From VRUE01 sp963702035 (GTDB taxonomy: Bacteria; Actinomycetota; Thermoleophilia; Solirubrobacterales; 70-9), in assembly GCA_963702035.1 (NCBI GenBank), contig OY969700.1:2108001-2172000 (forward strand): a stretch of DNA of 64,000 nucleotides, written 5' to 3'. The notes beneath the pieces are model-generated. The model did no database searches. It was not told the origin of the DNA and saw only the letters and a list, made by a program, of their open reading frames with translations. Position numbers and translations under genes: made by a program. Positions 49,931 to 58,804 of this stretch are shown here, piece by piece. The stretch's first letter is position 1. The number at the start of each line of letters is the position of its first letter.

Positions 49931-50824
49931 TCAGGAGGCGCCGGCGCGGAGCTGAGGCGTCACCGTGCCGCCGCGCCGTCGCTCGGCCTTGGTGACTACG
50001 TCGAAGAAGATGTCGTTGCGGCCGCGCCGCATGCGGTGGGGGAAGGCACGGTGGGCACGGCGGTGGCCGGCCGCGATCGCCCGGAAGCCCGACTCGTGCG
50101 CCCGGCTCCAGCGGATGCCGAAGATCTCCCGCACGCGCGGCGGCAGGGTCCCCTTGATGATGTGGTTCTGGACGGCGAGGTTGCCGCGCGCCGCCGCCGG
50201 CACCGGTTGGCGGAAGGCGACCAGCGGCGCCATCGCCAGCCCGTGCTCGGTCGCCTGCAGGTCCGGCGCGGCGAGCTTGCCGTCGAACCAGGCCTTGAAC
50301 TCGATGTGGCTGCCCGGCACCTCGCTCGCCGGCAGGTCGAACAGCTCGCCGAAGCGCACGTAGTCCTGCCAGAGGCGCTCGCGCTCATCGGGGTCGAGCG
50401 GACGCACCAGCGTCTCGTACATCTCCCGGCCCGAGTCGGCGATCACCGCCAGGGTCCAGAGCATCAGCTCCGGGTCGAAGGCCGAGTAGGCCGTGCCGGC
50501 CGGGTGGGTGCCGGCCGCCTCGGGAAGCTCTCCCTTGATCGTCCGGTGCAGCCGGCGGACTTTGGCGAGCGCCTCATCGGCTTCCTCGCGAGTGCCGAGG
50601 AAGACCGTCTCCTGGATCTTCGCCGTGCGGGCGAGCCGCTCGAAGGGACGGTCGCCGGAGCGGGTCGAGAGCATCGTGCCGGTGTAGGTGAGCGGTTCGA
50701 GCGCTCCGATCAGCAGCGCCCGTTGCCCGTAGAGCAGGCCGACGGCACGCGCGCCGTGGACCCGGCGCGCCATCGAGCGCCCCGGCGGGAAGTAGTGCTC
50801 CTCGGCGTTCCGCTCAGCCTCCAC
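49931..50824 (-). CDS. DUF2236 oxygenase (MpaB/latex-clearing-protein-like)
   Basis: 297 residues, GTG start at 50824. The family signature is present: MARRVHGARAVGLLYGQRAL, then HPAGTAYSAFDPELMLWTLA (H-x-G... with W), a mid-part with VRFGELFDLPASEVPGSHIE and an end with GIRWSRAHESGFRA. DUF2236 proteins bind heme (MpaB, latex clearing protein, MimG-like). Heme-binding His is not assigned. A palindrome at 50808-50833 overlaps its start codon. Confidence 0.78.
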   Translation of the reverse strand: MEAERNAEEHYFPPGRSMARRVHGARAVGLLYGQRALLIGALEPLTYTGTMLSTRSGDRPFERLARTAKIQETVFLGTREEADEALAKVRRLHRTIKGELPEAAGTHPAGTAYSAFDPELMLWTLAVIADSGREMYETLVRPLDPDERERLWQDYVRFGELFDLPASEVPGSHIEFKAWFDGKLAAPDLQATEHGLAMAPLVAFRQPVPAAARGNLAVQNHIIKGTLPPRVREIFGIRWSRAHESGFRAIAAGHRRAHRAFPHRMRRGRNDIFFDVVTKAERRRGGTVTPQLRAGAS

Positions 50825-50833
50825 TGAGCGGAA
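50808..50833. promoter_or_regulatory. Palindrome over the DUF2236 start codon
   Basis: TTCCGCTCAG-CCTCCA-CTGAGCGGAA is a perfect 10-bp inverted repeat; the GTG start (50824-50822) lies inside it. On the minus strand a TATAAC box ends 11 bases before the start, so the repeat begins near the transcription start. Operator or translation-blocking hairpin are both possible. Confidence 0.5.
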
Positions 50834-50849
50834 ATGTTATAGACAGGAT

Positions 50850-52418
50850 CTACTCCGGCGCGGGCGGCTCGGAGGAGAGCACGACGGCTGCCGGGACGGA
50901 GCTCGGCGGGTGCGTCTCGCGCAGCTCGTGTGCGGCGAAGATCTCGTCGAGGTCCTCGCGGGTCAGCGTCTCGCGCTCGAGCGCGTTGGCGGCGAGGTCG
51001 TCGAGGCACTCGCGGTTGGCGGCCAGCAGCGCCCGGGCACGCCGGTAGGCCTCGCGCGCCAGCGTCATTGCCGCCAGGTCGACGTCGCGGCGGGTGCGGT
51101 CGGAGAGCGCGTAGTTGTCGGTCGGCAGCGCGATCGGCGGCGCTCCGTCGGCGTCCAGGGCCACGCCCATGCCGAACTCGGCGACCATCTGCTTGCAGAC
51201 CAGGTGCACCCGGTGCAGGTCGTCCACCGCGCCCGAGTAGGACTCGTTCATGACCTCCTCCTCGGCGGCGCGGCCGCCGAGCAGCGTCACCAGCTCGTCG
51301 AGCAGCTCGTCGCGCGACTTCAGGTAGGTGTCCTCCCGCGGCGAGTGGCCGACGAAGCCGAGCGCCGGCCCGCGCGGCACGATGCTGAGGATCTCCGGCG
51401 GGTCCAAGCCCAGCAGCCGCCGGCAGAGCGCGTGCCCGGCCTCGTGGTAGGCGACGATCCGGCGCTCCTTCTGGCTCAGCCGCCGCGCCTGCTGGGAGCC
51501 GACCGACTGGCGCAGCAGCGCCTCGTCGAGGTCCTCGCGCGCCATCGCCCCGCGCCCCGCCCGCCCGGCGATGATCGCCGCCTCGTTGAGCGCGTTGGCC
51601 AGCTGGGCGCCGGTCATCCCGGTCGTCTTGCGGGCCACGTCGGTCAGGTCGAGGTCGGGGCCGAGCGGCTTGCCCTTGGCGTGCGCCTTGAGGATCGCCT
51701 CGCGGCCGTCGCGGTCGGGCGGGGAGACCAGCACCTGGCGGTCGAAGCGCCCCGGTCGCAACAGCGCCTTGTCGAGCTTGTCGACGTAGTTGGAGGCGGC
51801 GATCACGATCACCGTGCCCGGGTCCTTCTCGAAGCCGTCGAGCTCGACCAGCAGCTGGTTGAGTGCCTGCTCGCGCTCGCTCGAGCCGCCATCTCCACCG
51901 CCGCTGCTGCGCGCCCCCCCGACCGCGTCCAGCTCGTCGATGAAGATGACGGCCCGGCCCGACTTGCGCGCCTCCTTGAACAGGCGCCGGATGCGGGCGG
52001 CTCCCCTCCCCACGAACATCTCCACGAAGCTCGAGCCCGAGGCCGAGAAGAAATCGACGCCGGCCTGGGCGGCCACCGCGCGTGCCAGCATCGTCTTGCC
52101 GGTCCCCGGGGGCCCGAAGAGCAGCACCCCGCGCGGCGGCTGCGCGCCGAGCGCCGCGAAGCGCTTGGGGTCGCGCAGCCACTCGGCGACGTCCATCAGC
52201 TCGTCCTTGGCGGCATCGACGCCCTGCACCTCCTCCCACAGCACCGGCTCGGTCTTGCTCGCCTTGACGGTTTCGGGCTTGGTCGTCCCCATCGTGCCGC
52301 GCAGCAGCGTCAGGAAGACGATCAACAGCCCGAACATGAAGAAGACCCCGAAGACGGGGTACCAGTCGAAGAAGAATTCCTTGATGTCGGTGGCGGTTAG
52401 GGCTAGGGCCAGGTGCAT
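50850..52418 (-). CDS. FtsH-like AAA+ zinc metalloprotease, one membrane helix
   Basis: 522 residues from the ATG at 52418 (GGGGGG upstream). One N-terminal helix (VFGVFFMFGLLIVFLTLL), then AAA+ Walker A FGPPGTGKTMLARAVA, Walker B VIFIDELDAVGG, second region NQLLVELDGFEKDPGTVIVI and LLRPGRFDRQVLVSPPDRDG (arginine fingers), and a peptidase domain with VAYHEAGHALCRRLLGL (HExxH) and SYSGAVDDLHRVHLV (third zinc ligand). Classical FtsH has two helices and a periplasmic loop, about 640 residues; this one is shorter. It degrades membrane or regulatory proteins. Downstream of an FHA gene and upstream of DUF2236. Confidence 0.85.
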   Translation of the reverse strand: MHLALALTATDIKEFFFDWYPVFGVFFMFGLLIVFLTLLRGTMGTTKPETVKASKTEPVLWEEVQGVDAAKDELMDVAEWLRDPKRFAALGAQPPRGVLLFGPPGTGKTMLARAVAAQAGVDFFSASGSSFVEMFVGRGAARIRRLFKEARKSGRAVIFIDELDAVGGARSSGGGDGGSSEREQALNQLLVELDGFEKDPGTVIVIAASNYVDKLDKALLRPGRFDRQVLVSPPDRDGREAILKAHAKGKPLGPDLDLTDVARKTTGMTGAQLANALNEAAIIAGRAGRGAMAREDLDEALLRQSVGSQQARRLSQKERRIVAYHEAGHALCRRLLGLDPPEILSIVPRGPALGFVGHSPREDTYLKSRDELLDELVTLLGGRAAEEEVMNESYSGAVDDLHRVHLVCKQMVAEFGMGVALDADGAPPIALPTDNYALSDRTRRDVDLAAMTLAREAYRRARALLAANRECLDDLAANALERETLTREDLDEIFAAHELRETHPPSSVPAAVVLSSEPPAPE

Positions 52419-52500
52419 GAACCCCCCAGGGGTCACTGGAGAGTGTCCGGGGAAAACCCTGGCCATCCAATCGCACATACGTCCGCCGCCCGCTTTTGCA

Positions 52501-53169
52501 TCAAAGGTCCCGCCTGGCGACGATGCCGCTCTGCAGGGCGCGCTCGACCAGCGCGACGCGCTTCTGGTTCTGCGGCAGGTCCCCGACCTCGAGCTTCTCG
52601 AAGAGGGCCCGCATGTGGGTCTTGACCGCATCGACGCTGAGATGCAGTTCGTCGGCGATCGCCTGGTTGGTGGCGGGAGTGGCGAACGGGTCCTCGTCCT
52701 TATAAGGACGGCAGAGGGCGAGCAGGACACGGCGCTGACCGGGGGAGACGGTTGCCGCGGCCGATACCCGGCCGGCGGCGACGGTCGCTTCCGGCGCGCC
52801 CTCGCCGGGCCGGCGGAAGAGGACCGTGGTCTGGCCGAAGCGCAGGGTGTCGCCGTCGCGCAGGCGACGGCGCCCGTCGACCCGCTGCTCGCCGACAAAG
52901 GAGCCGTTGCGCGAGAGGCCGTCGTCGAGCAGCGTGCACTCGTCGCGGACCACCTCGATCTGGGCATGCAGGGCCGAGACCTCGTCGTCCCAGTCGAGCC
53001 GCACGTCCGCCGAATCGCCCCGTCCCACCCAGAGCGCCGCCGTGCCCGCCTCGACCGCGACGATCCGCTGCTCGCCACCGCCGTCGCGGAAGACGAGGAA
53101 GGGACGGCCGCGGCGTTCGGCCTCGATCTGCTCCTTCAGCTCCGGCGCGCTGGTCCGTGGCTCAGCCAC
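52501..53169 (-). CDS. FHA domain protein with C-terminal HTH-like domain
   Basis: 222 residues, GTG start overlapping the MBL gene end by 8 bp. Residues about 40-125 are an FHA fold: ALWVGRGDSADVRLDWDDEV, SALHAQIE, LDDGLSRNGSFVGEQRVDGR and LRDGDTLRFGQT, with the G-R, S-x-x-H and N-G motifs that bind phosphothreonine. Residues about 145-215 (TPATNQAIADELHLSVDAVK, THMRALFEKLEV) resemble a winged or LuxR-like HTH. A kinase-controlled transcription regulator is the natural reading; no Ser/Thr kinase is visible here. Confidence 0.8.
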   Translation of the reverse strand: MAEPRTSAPELKEQIEAERRGRPFLVFRDGGGEQRIVAVEAGTAALWVGRGDSADVRLDWDDEVSALHAQIEVVRDECTLLDDGLSRNGSFVGEQRVDGRRRLRDGDTLRFGQTTVLFRRPGEGAPEATVAAGRVSAAATVSPGQRRVLLALCRPYKDEDPFATPATNQAIADELHLSVDAVKTHMRALFEKLEVGDLPQNQKRVALVERALQSGIVARRDL

Positions 53170-53908
53170 GCACGACCTGCGAGCCGCCGACTATCGCCTC
53201 GGTGCCGTCGTCGCCGAAGACGATCCAGGCCTTGTTGCCGCCGTCGTAGTCGGGCGCCCAGAGCTTCAGCGTCGCCGGGCGGTCCCAGACGGTCACCTGC
53301 TCCTCACCGGTCTCCTCGAGCCCGCGCCAGATCCGCACGAAGGGGTTGCCCTCCCGCTCCTCGCCGATCGTCGTCGGCTCGCGGTGGCCGGGGTGGACGC
53401 GCGTCTCCGGCGGCAGCTCCATCAGCCGCATCACCGAGGCCTTGAGGTCGGCGAAGCCGCTGGCGCCCGGGGCCATCGTCCCGCCGACGGTCCCCTTGAA
53501 GAGGACGTCGGCGGTGAAGACGTCGGAGCCGTTGACGAGGAAGGCGAGGTGGCCGGCGGCGTGGCCGGGCGTGTAGATCGCCTCGATCTCGAGCCCGCCC
53601 GTGGTGAGCACGCCGCCGTCGGCGATCGTCTCGCCGACTTCCTCCTCCAGCTCGGCTGCCGCATCGACGTGGGCGACCAGCGGCGGGTTGCCGATCTGCT
53701 GCCGTGCCTCGGCCAGGCCGGCGACATGGTCGCCGTGGGGATGGGTGACGAGGACGTGGGTGATCTCGATGCCGTCGCGCTCGGCCCGCTCCAGCAGCGG
53801 CCCGAGGTCGTCGTTACCGTCGATCAGCACGCCCTTGCCGCCCACCTCGTCGGCGACCAGGTAGGCGTTCGACAGCCACGTCGGGTTCTCGGTGCGCTCG
53901 AGTATCAC
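53162..53908 (-). CDS. Metallo-beta-lactamase-fold hydrolase (glyoxalase II-like)
   Basis: 248 residues. HVLVTHPHGDHVAG is the H-x-H-x-D-H zinc motif; IYTPGHAAGHLAFLV, DVFTADVLFKGTVGG and TRVHPGHREPTTIG give the other zinc ligands. Glyoxalase II-like or related thiolester hydrolases are the closest functions. Overlaps the FHA gene by 8 bp and follows the deacetylase by 47 bp, so it likely shares its transcript. Confidence 0.82.
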   Translation of the reverse strand: MILERTENPTWLSNAYLVADEVGGKGVLIDGNDDLGPLLERAERDGIEITHVLVTHPHGDHVAGLAEARQQIGNPPLVAHVDAAAELEEEVGETIADGGVLTTGGLEIEAIYTPGHAAGHLAFLVNGSDVFTADVLFKGTVGGTMAPGASGFADLKASVMRLMELPPETRVHPGHREPTTIGEEREGNPFVRIWRGLEETGEEQVTVWDRPATLKLWAPDYDGGNKAWIVFGDDGTEAIVGGSQVVRG

Positions 53909-53955
53909 TGGTGTCCTCCGCTCTGGATTGCGATCTTGGTGGCCTGAGAGCCTGC

Positions 53956-55092
53956 CTAACCGTACGGCTTGTAGAGCATCTGGTGGCCGAGCAACTCGCT
54001 GACCGTGGCGAAGCGGTAGCCGCGGTTGCGCAGGGTGTCGATGATTTGCGGCAGCGCGGCGAGGGTGCCGCCGCGGTCGCCGCCGCCGTCGTGCATGAGG
54101 ATGATCGAGCCCGCCCGCGCGGCGGAGACGATGCGGCTGTAGACGGCGGCGCCGCCGGGATTGGCCCAGTCGGTCGGGTTGACGTCCCAGAGGATCGTCT
54201 GCATCCCCAGCGTCCCCGCCGTGTTCTCGACCGTGGAGTTGACCGCGCCGCCCGGCGGGCGGAAGAGGCAGGGCTGGAAGTGGGTGGCCGAGCGGATCCG
54301 CGCGGCGGCGGTGGAGATCTGGAAGTAGTCGGGGTATTCGACGTGGTTCTCGGTGTGGTCGCCGATCTCGTCGCCTTCGCGCAGGATGCGCCGCATCGTC
54401 GACTCGCGCCCCGACATCTCCTGGCCGATCTCGAAGAAGGTGCCGCGGGCGTGCTTTTCGCGCAGCACGTCGAGGAAGCCTTCGGTGAATTCGCTCGGAC
54501 CGTCGTCGAAGGTGAGGGCGACGACGTTGCGGTCGCGTGGTCCGTTGCGGAGCTCGCTCGTGCCGCCGCCGGTACAGCCCACAGGGCGCACCGGCCGCAG
54601 CCGGAAGACCTTCGCCCCCGAGCTCGGCAGCGATTCCTCGCAGCCCGGCGCGCGGCAGCCGCGACGGTTCTCGAGCAGGCGCCAGCGGTAGCGGTGCGGG
54701 GTCAATCCCGCCGCCGCGGGCTCGATCGCCATCACCAGCTTGTCGCCGCTCGGCCGCTTCAGCCGCGCGGCCAACGTCTCGCTGCGCACCACCTTGCCGC
54801 TGGCGTTGCGCAGCTCCAGTCCGACTCGCTTGTGGGCGTTGCGGGCGCCGCCGATGCAGAGCAGCCGTTCCCCCTTGCCGCCGGTACGGCCGAGGCCGAG
54901 GCAGAGGTAGCCGCCGCCGCCCGCGGCGCTCGGCAGGCGATCGAGCTTGCGCAGGGGGAGGGGGGTGGCGGTGCGCAGCCTGAGGATCAGGTCGCGACCG
55001 GCCTGGGAGAGCTTGGCGCGGACGAGGTCACTACCGCCCGCGGCGGGGTCGCTGCCGGCTCCGCTTCCGCCCGCCCCCGCGCTCGTGGCCAC
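53956..55092 (-). CDS. Secreted polysaccharide deacetylase (NodB family), N-terminus disrupted
   Basis: 378 residues from the GTG at 55092. All five NodB motifs are present: ALTFDDGPSEFT (metal Asp), GDHTENHVEYPD (H-x3-H), FRPPGGAV, DVNPTDWANP and IILMHDGGG. A beta-rich N-terminal domain (residues about 20-170) precedes them. In frame upstream lies a clear signal-peptide core (KILCTLALVGALLGVVATSA) but no start codon; an ATG at 55195 is in the next frame, and one more C in the run near 55145 would join both. Real start uncertain. Removes acetyl groups from wall glycans or peptidoglycan. Confidence 0.8.
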   Translation of the reverse strand: MATSAGAGGSGAGSDPAAGGSDLVRAKLSQAGRDLILRLRTATPLPLRKLDRLPSAAGGGGYLCLGLGRTGGKGERLLCIGGARNAHKRVGLELRNASGKVVRSETLAARLKRPSGDKLVMAIEPAAAGLTPHRYRWRLLENRRGCRAPGCEESLPSSGAKVFRLRPVRPVGCTGGGTSELRNGPRDRNVVALTFDDGPSEFTEGFLDVLREKHARGTFFEIGQEMSGRESTMRRILREGDEIGDHTENHVEYPDYFQISTAAARIRSATHFQPCLFRPPGGAVNSTVENTAGTLGMQTILWDVNPTDWANPGGAAVYSRIVSAARAGSIILMHDGGGDRGGTLAALPQIIDTLRNRGYRFATVSELLGHQMLYKPYG

Positions 55093-55195
55093 GACCCCGA
55101 GCAGCGCCCCGACCAGGGCGAGCGTGCAGAGGATCTTGCGGGTCGGGGGTATCGGCGGACTCCAAGTGGACCGAATCGGGAACGCGCCCTCATAC

Positions 55196-55574
55196 TAGCC
55201 CGCTGCCGCACGGCTATCGACGGAGTCAGACACTCACATCCGAACTCGGTACGGCTGTGGAAGGCGAAAGATTGGCGTTGCGGCGCCGGGAGAGCTACCG
55301 TGTTTGCAAGTTGACCTGAGGAACCGGAAGCACCACGGCGCCAGGGCTCCGCCCGGTGCATCTGGAGGGTCCGCTTATCGATGGCGCTGATGGCTGACAC
55401 GCGCACCGACATCTGGAGCTCGCCGCTCACCTTCGACCCGGTACGTCCGCGCTGGGCGGGTCGCCGGGCGAAGCGAGGGGGCGGCGCGATGGCAAGCCGC
55501 GCATTGCCGCCGCGCCGCCCACCTTTCGCCTCGCTGCCGGCCCGGGCATACGAGATAGACCCGGGGCCCGCCCC
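55196..55574. other. Intergenic stretch between divergent secreted-protein genes
   Basis: 379 bases between the deacetylase (minus) and the metalloprotease (plus). I see no conserved coding frame: a short open frame at 55381-55578 has a random composition. No inverted repeat over 8 bp or tRNA found. It presumably holds promoters for both flanking genes. Confidence 0.5.
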
Positions 55575-56612
55575 TTGAGCAGGCGCCCGGCGGGGGCGCT
55601 TGCGGGCATGGCCATGATCCTTTTCCTCGCCTCCCCGGCGATGGCGGCCCCGCGGCCGCGCGACACCGTGATCGAGGCGCCCAGCGCCGGCTCGGCGCTG
55701 ATCTCCGCCGGCGCCGTCGCGAACCGCTACCCGATCGACGACGGCAGCGGCGAAACGGTGGCGATCTCCGTCACCGAAGCCTGCCAAGCCACCTGTACGG
55801 CGGCGGAACCTCAGCAGATCGCCGACTTCCTCGGCACCCTGATCCATGGGGCCGAGATGGAACTGCTCACCGTCCAGCTCGACACGCCCTCGCAGATCGA
55901 ATTCGATTGCGGCTACGGCGCCGAGGCTTGCTACTACGGCGGCGAAAACAAGATCGTCCTCAGCGGCGACGATACCCCGGCGCCGGAAGGGGCCAGCCGC
56001 GAATTCGTCCTTGCTCACGAGTACGGGCACCATGTCGCCCAGCATCGCGAAAGCCCGCCGCCGTTCCCGGCGGCGATCGACTGGGGGACACCCCGATGGT
56101 CGAGCTACGAGCACGTCTGCCAGGGCTCGCGGGCGGGGGCGCTCTTCCCCGGCAACGAGGGCCTGCACTACTTCCGCGATCCGGGTGAGGCGTTTGCGGA
56201 GAGCTTCGCCCATCTCCGCTTCCCCGAGAGCAAGGTGCCGTGGCGCTGGGCGGCCGCCCTTAAGCCAGACGCGGCCGCCCTCGAGGCGATCCGCGAAGAC
56301 ACGCTTGAGCCCTGGCTGGGCCGCAGCGCATTCAAGCTGCGGGGGCGGGCGCCACCACGCCACGGCGGGGCGGCGGTCCGGGCCTTCGAGACTCCGCTCG
56401 ACGGCACCGTCAGCCTCCGGCCGGCGGGCAAGCCGCGCTACCAGCTCAGCCTGCTGAACCCGGCCGGGCGGGTGCTGCGCACCTCGCGCCACGGCCTGAG
56501 CTTCCGGCATCAGCTCAACTACACCGTCTGCGGACAGTCTCAACTGCGCGTCGCGATCCGCTCCTCCCGCCGCTCCGGCGGAGCCTTCAAGCTACAAATC
56601 CAGCGACCCTGA
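55575..56612 (+). CDS. Secreted metallopeptidase-like protein (HExxH)
   Basis: 345 residues from a TTG at 55575. Signal peptide (SRRPAGALAGMAMILFLASP, cut after AMAA). Residues about 130-225 carry REFVLAHEYGHHVAQHRESP (HExxH) and, 60 residues later, DPGEAFAESFAHLRF, with a Glu as probable third ligand (gluzincin-like). Two Cys pairs (CQATC, CGYGAEAC) may bridge. The C-terminal 100 residues are a beta sandwich. No close family recognised. It is followed by tRNA-Asp. Confidence 0.7.
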   Translation: MSRRPAGALAGMAMILFLASPAMAAPRPRDTVIEAPSAGSALISAGAVANRYPIDDGSGETVAISVTEACQATCTAAEPQQIADFLGTLIHGAEMELLTVQLDTPSQIEFDCGYGAEACYYGGENKIVLSGDDTPAPEGASREFVLAHEYGHHVAQHRESPPPFPAAIDWGTPRWSSYEHVCQGSRAGALFPGNEGLHYFRDPGEAFAESFAHLRFPESKVPWRWAAALKPDAAALEAIREDTLEPWLGRSAFKLRGRAPPRHGGAAVRAFETPLDGTVSLRPAGKPRYQLSLLNPAGRVLRTSRHGLSFRHQLNYTVCGQSQLRVAIRSSRRSGGAFKLQIQRP

Positions 56613-56649
56613 GATAATCCCCGAAGGGCGATCCCCTCGCCCGTCTTCA

Positions 56650-56728
<79 letters not shown>

Positions 56729-56807
56729 CGTAGTGCCTGCGTCTGTGCGGGTTTCAGGTTCATCCGGGGCGGCTGTCTTGTCCTCCTCGCCGGAGTCCAA
56801 ACCCTTG

Positions 56808-56828
56808 TTTCTGCCCATTTCTGCCCAA
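56808..56828. repeat. Left arm-type repeats
   Basis: TTTCTGCCCA occurs twice in tandem (56808-56817 and 56818-56827). The same word is at 59966-59975 near the other end of the island. Tandem short repeats 80-100 bp inside an att site are the pattern of integrase arm-binding sites. Confidence 0.6.
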
Positions 56829-56859
56829 TCGGATTCGGATGCGGCGTTCCGTTTTCGCT

Positions 56860-57726
56860 TTAATCGGAGGCTGGTGGCGCTCCCACGGACTCGGCAATCG
56901 CACGGAACCGTGCGAGCCAACCGGCTGCCTTCGCAGGGTCAAGCGGAGCGGCATTAGGAAGCTGTTGCCAGATTTCGATCGTGAGAGACACCGCCAGGCT
57001 CGCCAGTTCCACCGACTTGCGATCCTCTTTGTGAATTGCGCCCTCGAACCCGTCCTCGTTCAACCGTTCGAACATGTTTGGGATGACTGCGCCAGGACTG
57101 CCGTGCGTTTGCTCAGACCAAGGGCCGAACAGCAACCGGTATTGATCCTGTCGAAGAGGGTGCTTAGAGAACTTGGCGAGCTGCCGGGTGTTCTTCCCAC
57201 TCCAACTGGGTGCCCAGCGACCCTTCGGCTTCGAGAACTCCTTGAACCCCTGATCCAAGAGCTTTTCGATGTTTACCTTGCGCACCTTGTCAACCGCCCG
57301 CCCGGTCTTCGCGTCGTATTCGATTGACTTCAACTCGTGCAAGGCCATTTGGAGCAGGCCAAACTTCGCGTAACGCAGCGTCGCTTTGTCGCGATCTGGC
57401 CTAGAGCCGATGTATTCGATATTCACCAACAGCTCGAACAACTGCCGGGCACCTGCTGAAGCAAGTTCCCAATGGGAGCTTTCGAGCAGAATGCGAACTC
57501 CCTTGAGCGTGTTGATTGCCCTCATGAGCACCGAAAGGTCAAAGCGAACCGGCGGTTCGATGGCGTTGGGGGTGCGAATCAGGACGGCCTCGCCTGCTAG
57601 CGCGATCCCCTCAAGAAGATCGAATAGGGCACCGAGCCGCTCCTTGGGTCCGGGAAGTTCCACCTGCTCGGCGAAGCCATGCTCATTGCCCTCACCGCGC
57701 GTTTCGGAATCGCCGTATTCGCCCAC
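56860..57726 (-). CDS. DUF5677 family protein, island cargo
   Basis: 288 residues, lower G+C than surroundings. Helical protein with VLMRAINTLKGVRILLESSH, ELASAGARQLFELLVNIEYI and KATLRYAKFGLLQMALHELK, the signature of DUF5677. These proteins often sit in phage-defence or mobile regions; no function is established. Convergent or nested with no other gene. The C-terminus ends 130 bp from the tRNA-Asp. Confidence 0.7.
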   Translation of the reverse strand: MGEYGDSETRGEGNEHGFAEQVELPGPKERLGALFDLLEGIALAGEAVLIRTPNAIEPPVRFDLSVLMRAINTLKGVRILLESSHWELASAGARQLFELLVNIEYIGSRPDRDKATLRYAKFGLLQMALHELKSIEYDAKTGRAVDKVRKVNIEKLLDQGFKEFSKPKGRWAPSWSGKNTRQLAKFSKHPLRQDQYRLLFGPWSEQTHGSPGAVIPNMFERLNEDGFEGAIHKEDRKSVELASLAVSLTIEIWQQLPNAAPLDPAKAAGWLARFRAIAESVGAPPASD

Positions 57727-57735
57727 ATTCCTAGC

Positions 57736-58158
57736 TTAGGCGGCCGGCTCGTCAAAGAGCGATGCTTGTCTCCGCTTCCGGCCCGGGTCGGTCGGTGCTG
57801 GAGCTTCATCGTTGCTATCGGCGAGGTTTGAAGCGGCGAGCAGCTCGTTCGCCTTCTCGATGGCTCCGTAGAGGATTCGGGTGCGGACGCTGTTGCGCTC
57901 GCGCGGCTTCTCGCGGATGCGGCCCGCGAACACGAAGTCCTCCGGCTCGGTCCACTCGGCTGCGTCCTTATGCTCGTGGAGGAGCCGCACAAGCTCGGGG
58001 TCGGGGACGACCTGGCGGACGCCCACAGCGGTCTTGGACGCGGCGACGTTGAGGATGCCCTGGCGCAGGTCGAGGTCGCGCCAGCGCAGATGCGCGACCT
58101 CGCTCGAAGACTGACGAGTCGATGTGATTGCATGGCACCGTGGGGGCGAAGTCCGCAT
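57736..58158 (-). pseudogene. Tyrosine recombinase (phage integrase) remnant
   Basis: 140 codons contain SSSEVAHLRWRDLDLRQGIL, ASKTAVGVRQVVPDPELVRL, LHEHK, DFVFAGRIREKPRERNSVRT, and RILYGAIEKANELLAASNL. This is the start of an integrase catalytic domain (box I region and the following beta sheet). The N-terminal arm/core domains are missing before SSEVAHL, and the HxxR and Tyr boxes after ASNL are replaced by a Lys/Arg tail. It matches the island's att structure as the former integrase. Confidence 0.75.
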
Positions 58159-58778
58159 TAGCTTTCGTGACCGTGGTCGCTTGCGTGGGATCGGCCTCAG
58201 CGGCTACGGCGCCTGTTCACAGCCTCGGAAAGGGGCAAGCGAGGTCGGCTGCCAACCAGAAGGCATACGACTTCGAGCGAGTTCGATCTTGGCTCGACTC
58301 GTACGACACGCGGCGGTGCACGAGGCGAACTGCCCGCCGCGTTGACTGCATTACCCTTCTCACCGGCGAAACGGAAAGGCGACGGTTCAAGTGCCAGCTT
58401 GTCATTGCCGTTCGAGCGGTCTATCGACGCTTCTACTGGGATGAGGCCGCGAGAATCGCTCGCTCGCGATGTCGATCTCGCCAGCTTCCATTCCTGACCT
58501 ATTCGGATGCCCAGAATGCGATCCAGGGCGAAGCAGATCGCTTTGCGGGGCAACCCACGTCCATCACGTCGCTCCGGCGTGTGGATCGGCAGACCTATTC
58601 CGGCAGTGCGAAGTGGCAGCGAGTCAATCCGACTGGTTGTGCTGGTTGCGGGTATGACTCCGCAACGGAACAATCATTCGATACGCCGACCACCGAATAT
58701 TGCTCGGTCGATCTAAAGGCAACCCTGCCTGATGGTGGCCCGATTGAACTTGCGATAGAAGAGTCGGCCTGCTTCTGA
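58140..58778 (+). CDS. Secreted protein of unknown function, island cargo
   Basis: 212 residues from a GTG at 58140 (MGAKSALAFVTVVACVGSAS signal peptide, cut near ASAA). The mature part is Arg-rich with many cysteines (RRCTRRTARRVDCI, KCQLV, CRSRQLPF, GCAGCGYD, YCSVDL, ESACF), suggesting disulphides. Aromatic VRAVYRRFYWDEAARIARSR follows. I recognise no family. Lower G+C than average, inside the tRNA-Asp island. Confidence 0.55.
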   Translation: MGAKSALAFVTVVACVGSASAATAPVHSLGKGQARSAANQKAYDFERVRSWLDSYDTRRCTRRTARRVDCITLLTGETERRRFKCQLVIAVRAVYRRFYWDEAARIARSRCRSRQLPFLTYSDAQNAIQGEADRFAGQPTSITSLRRVDRQTYSGSAKWQRVNPTGCAGCGYDSATEQSFDTPTTEYCSVDLKATLPDGGPIELAIEESACF

Positions 58779-58804
58779 TGGGCCTCAGAAGGGAGGGCCC
58801 CGAG

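Noticed and set aside
52419..53078. Extending the FtsH-like protease upstream to 53078
   Set aside because: The extra residues are antisense-frame FHA gene sequence; the membrane helix follows the ATG at 52418.
55381..55578. A 65-codon frame before the secreted metallopeptidase
   Set aside because: Random Arg/Pro/Ala composition and overlap with the better start at 55575.
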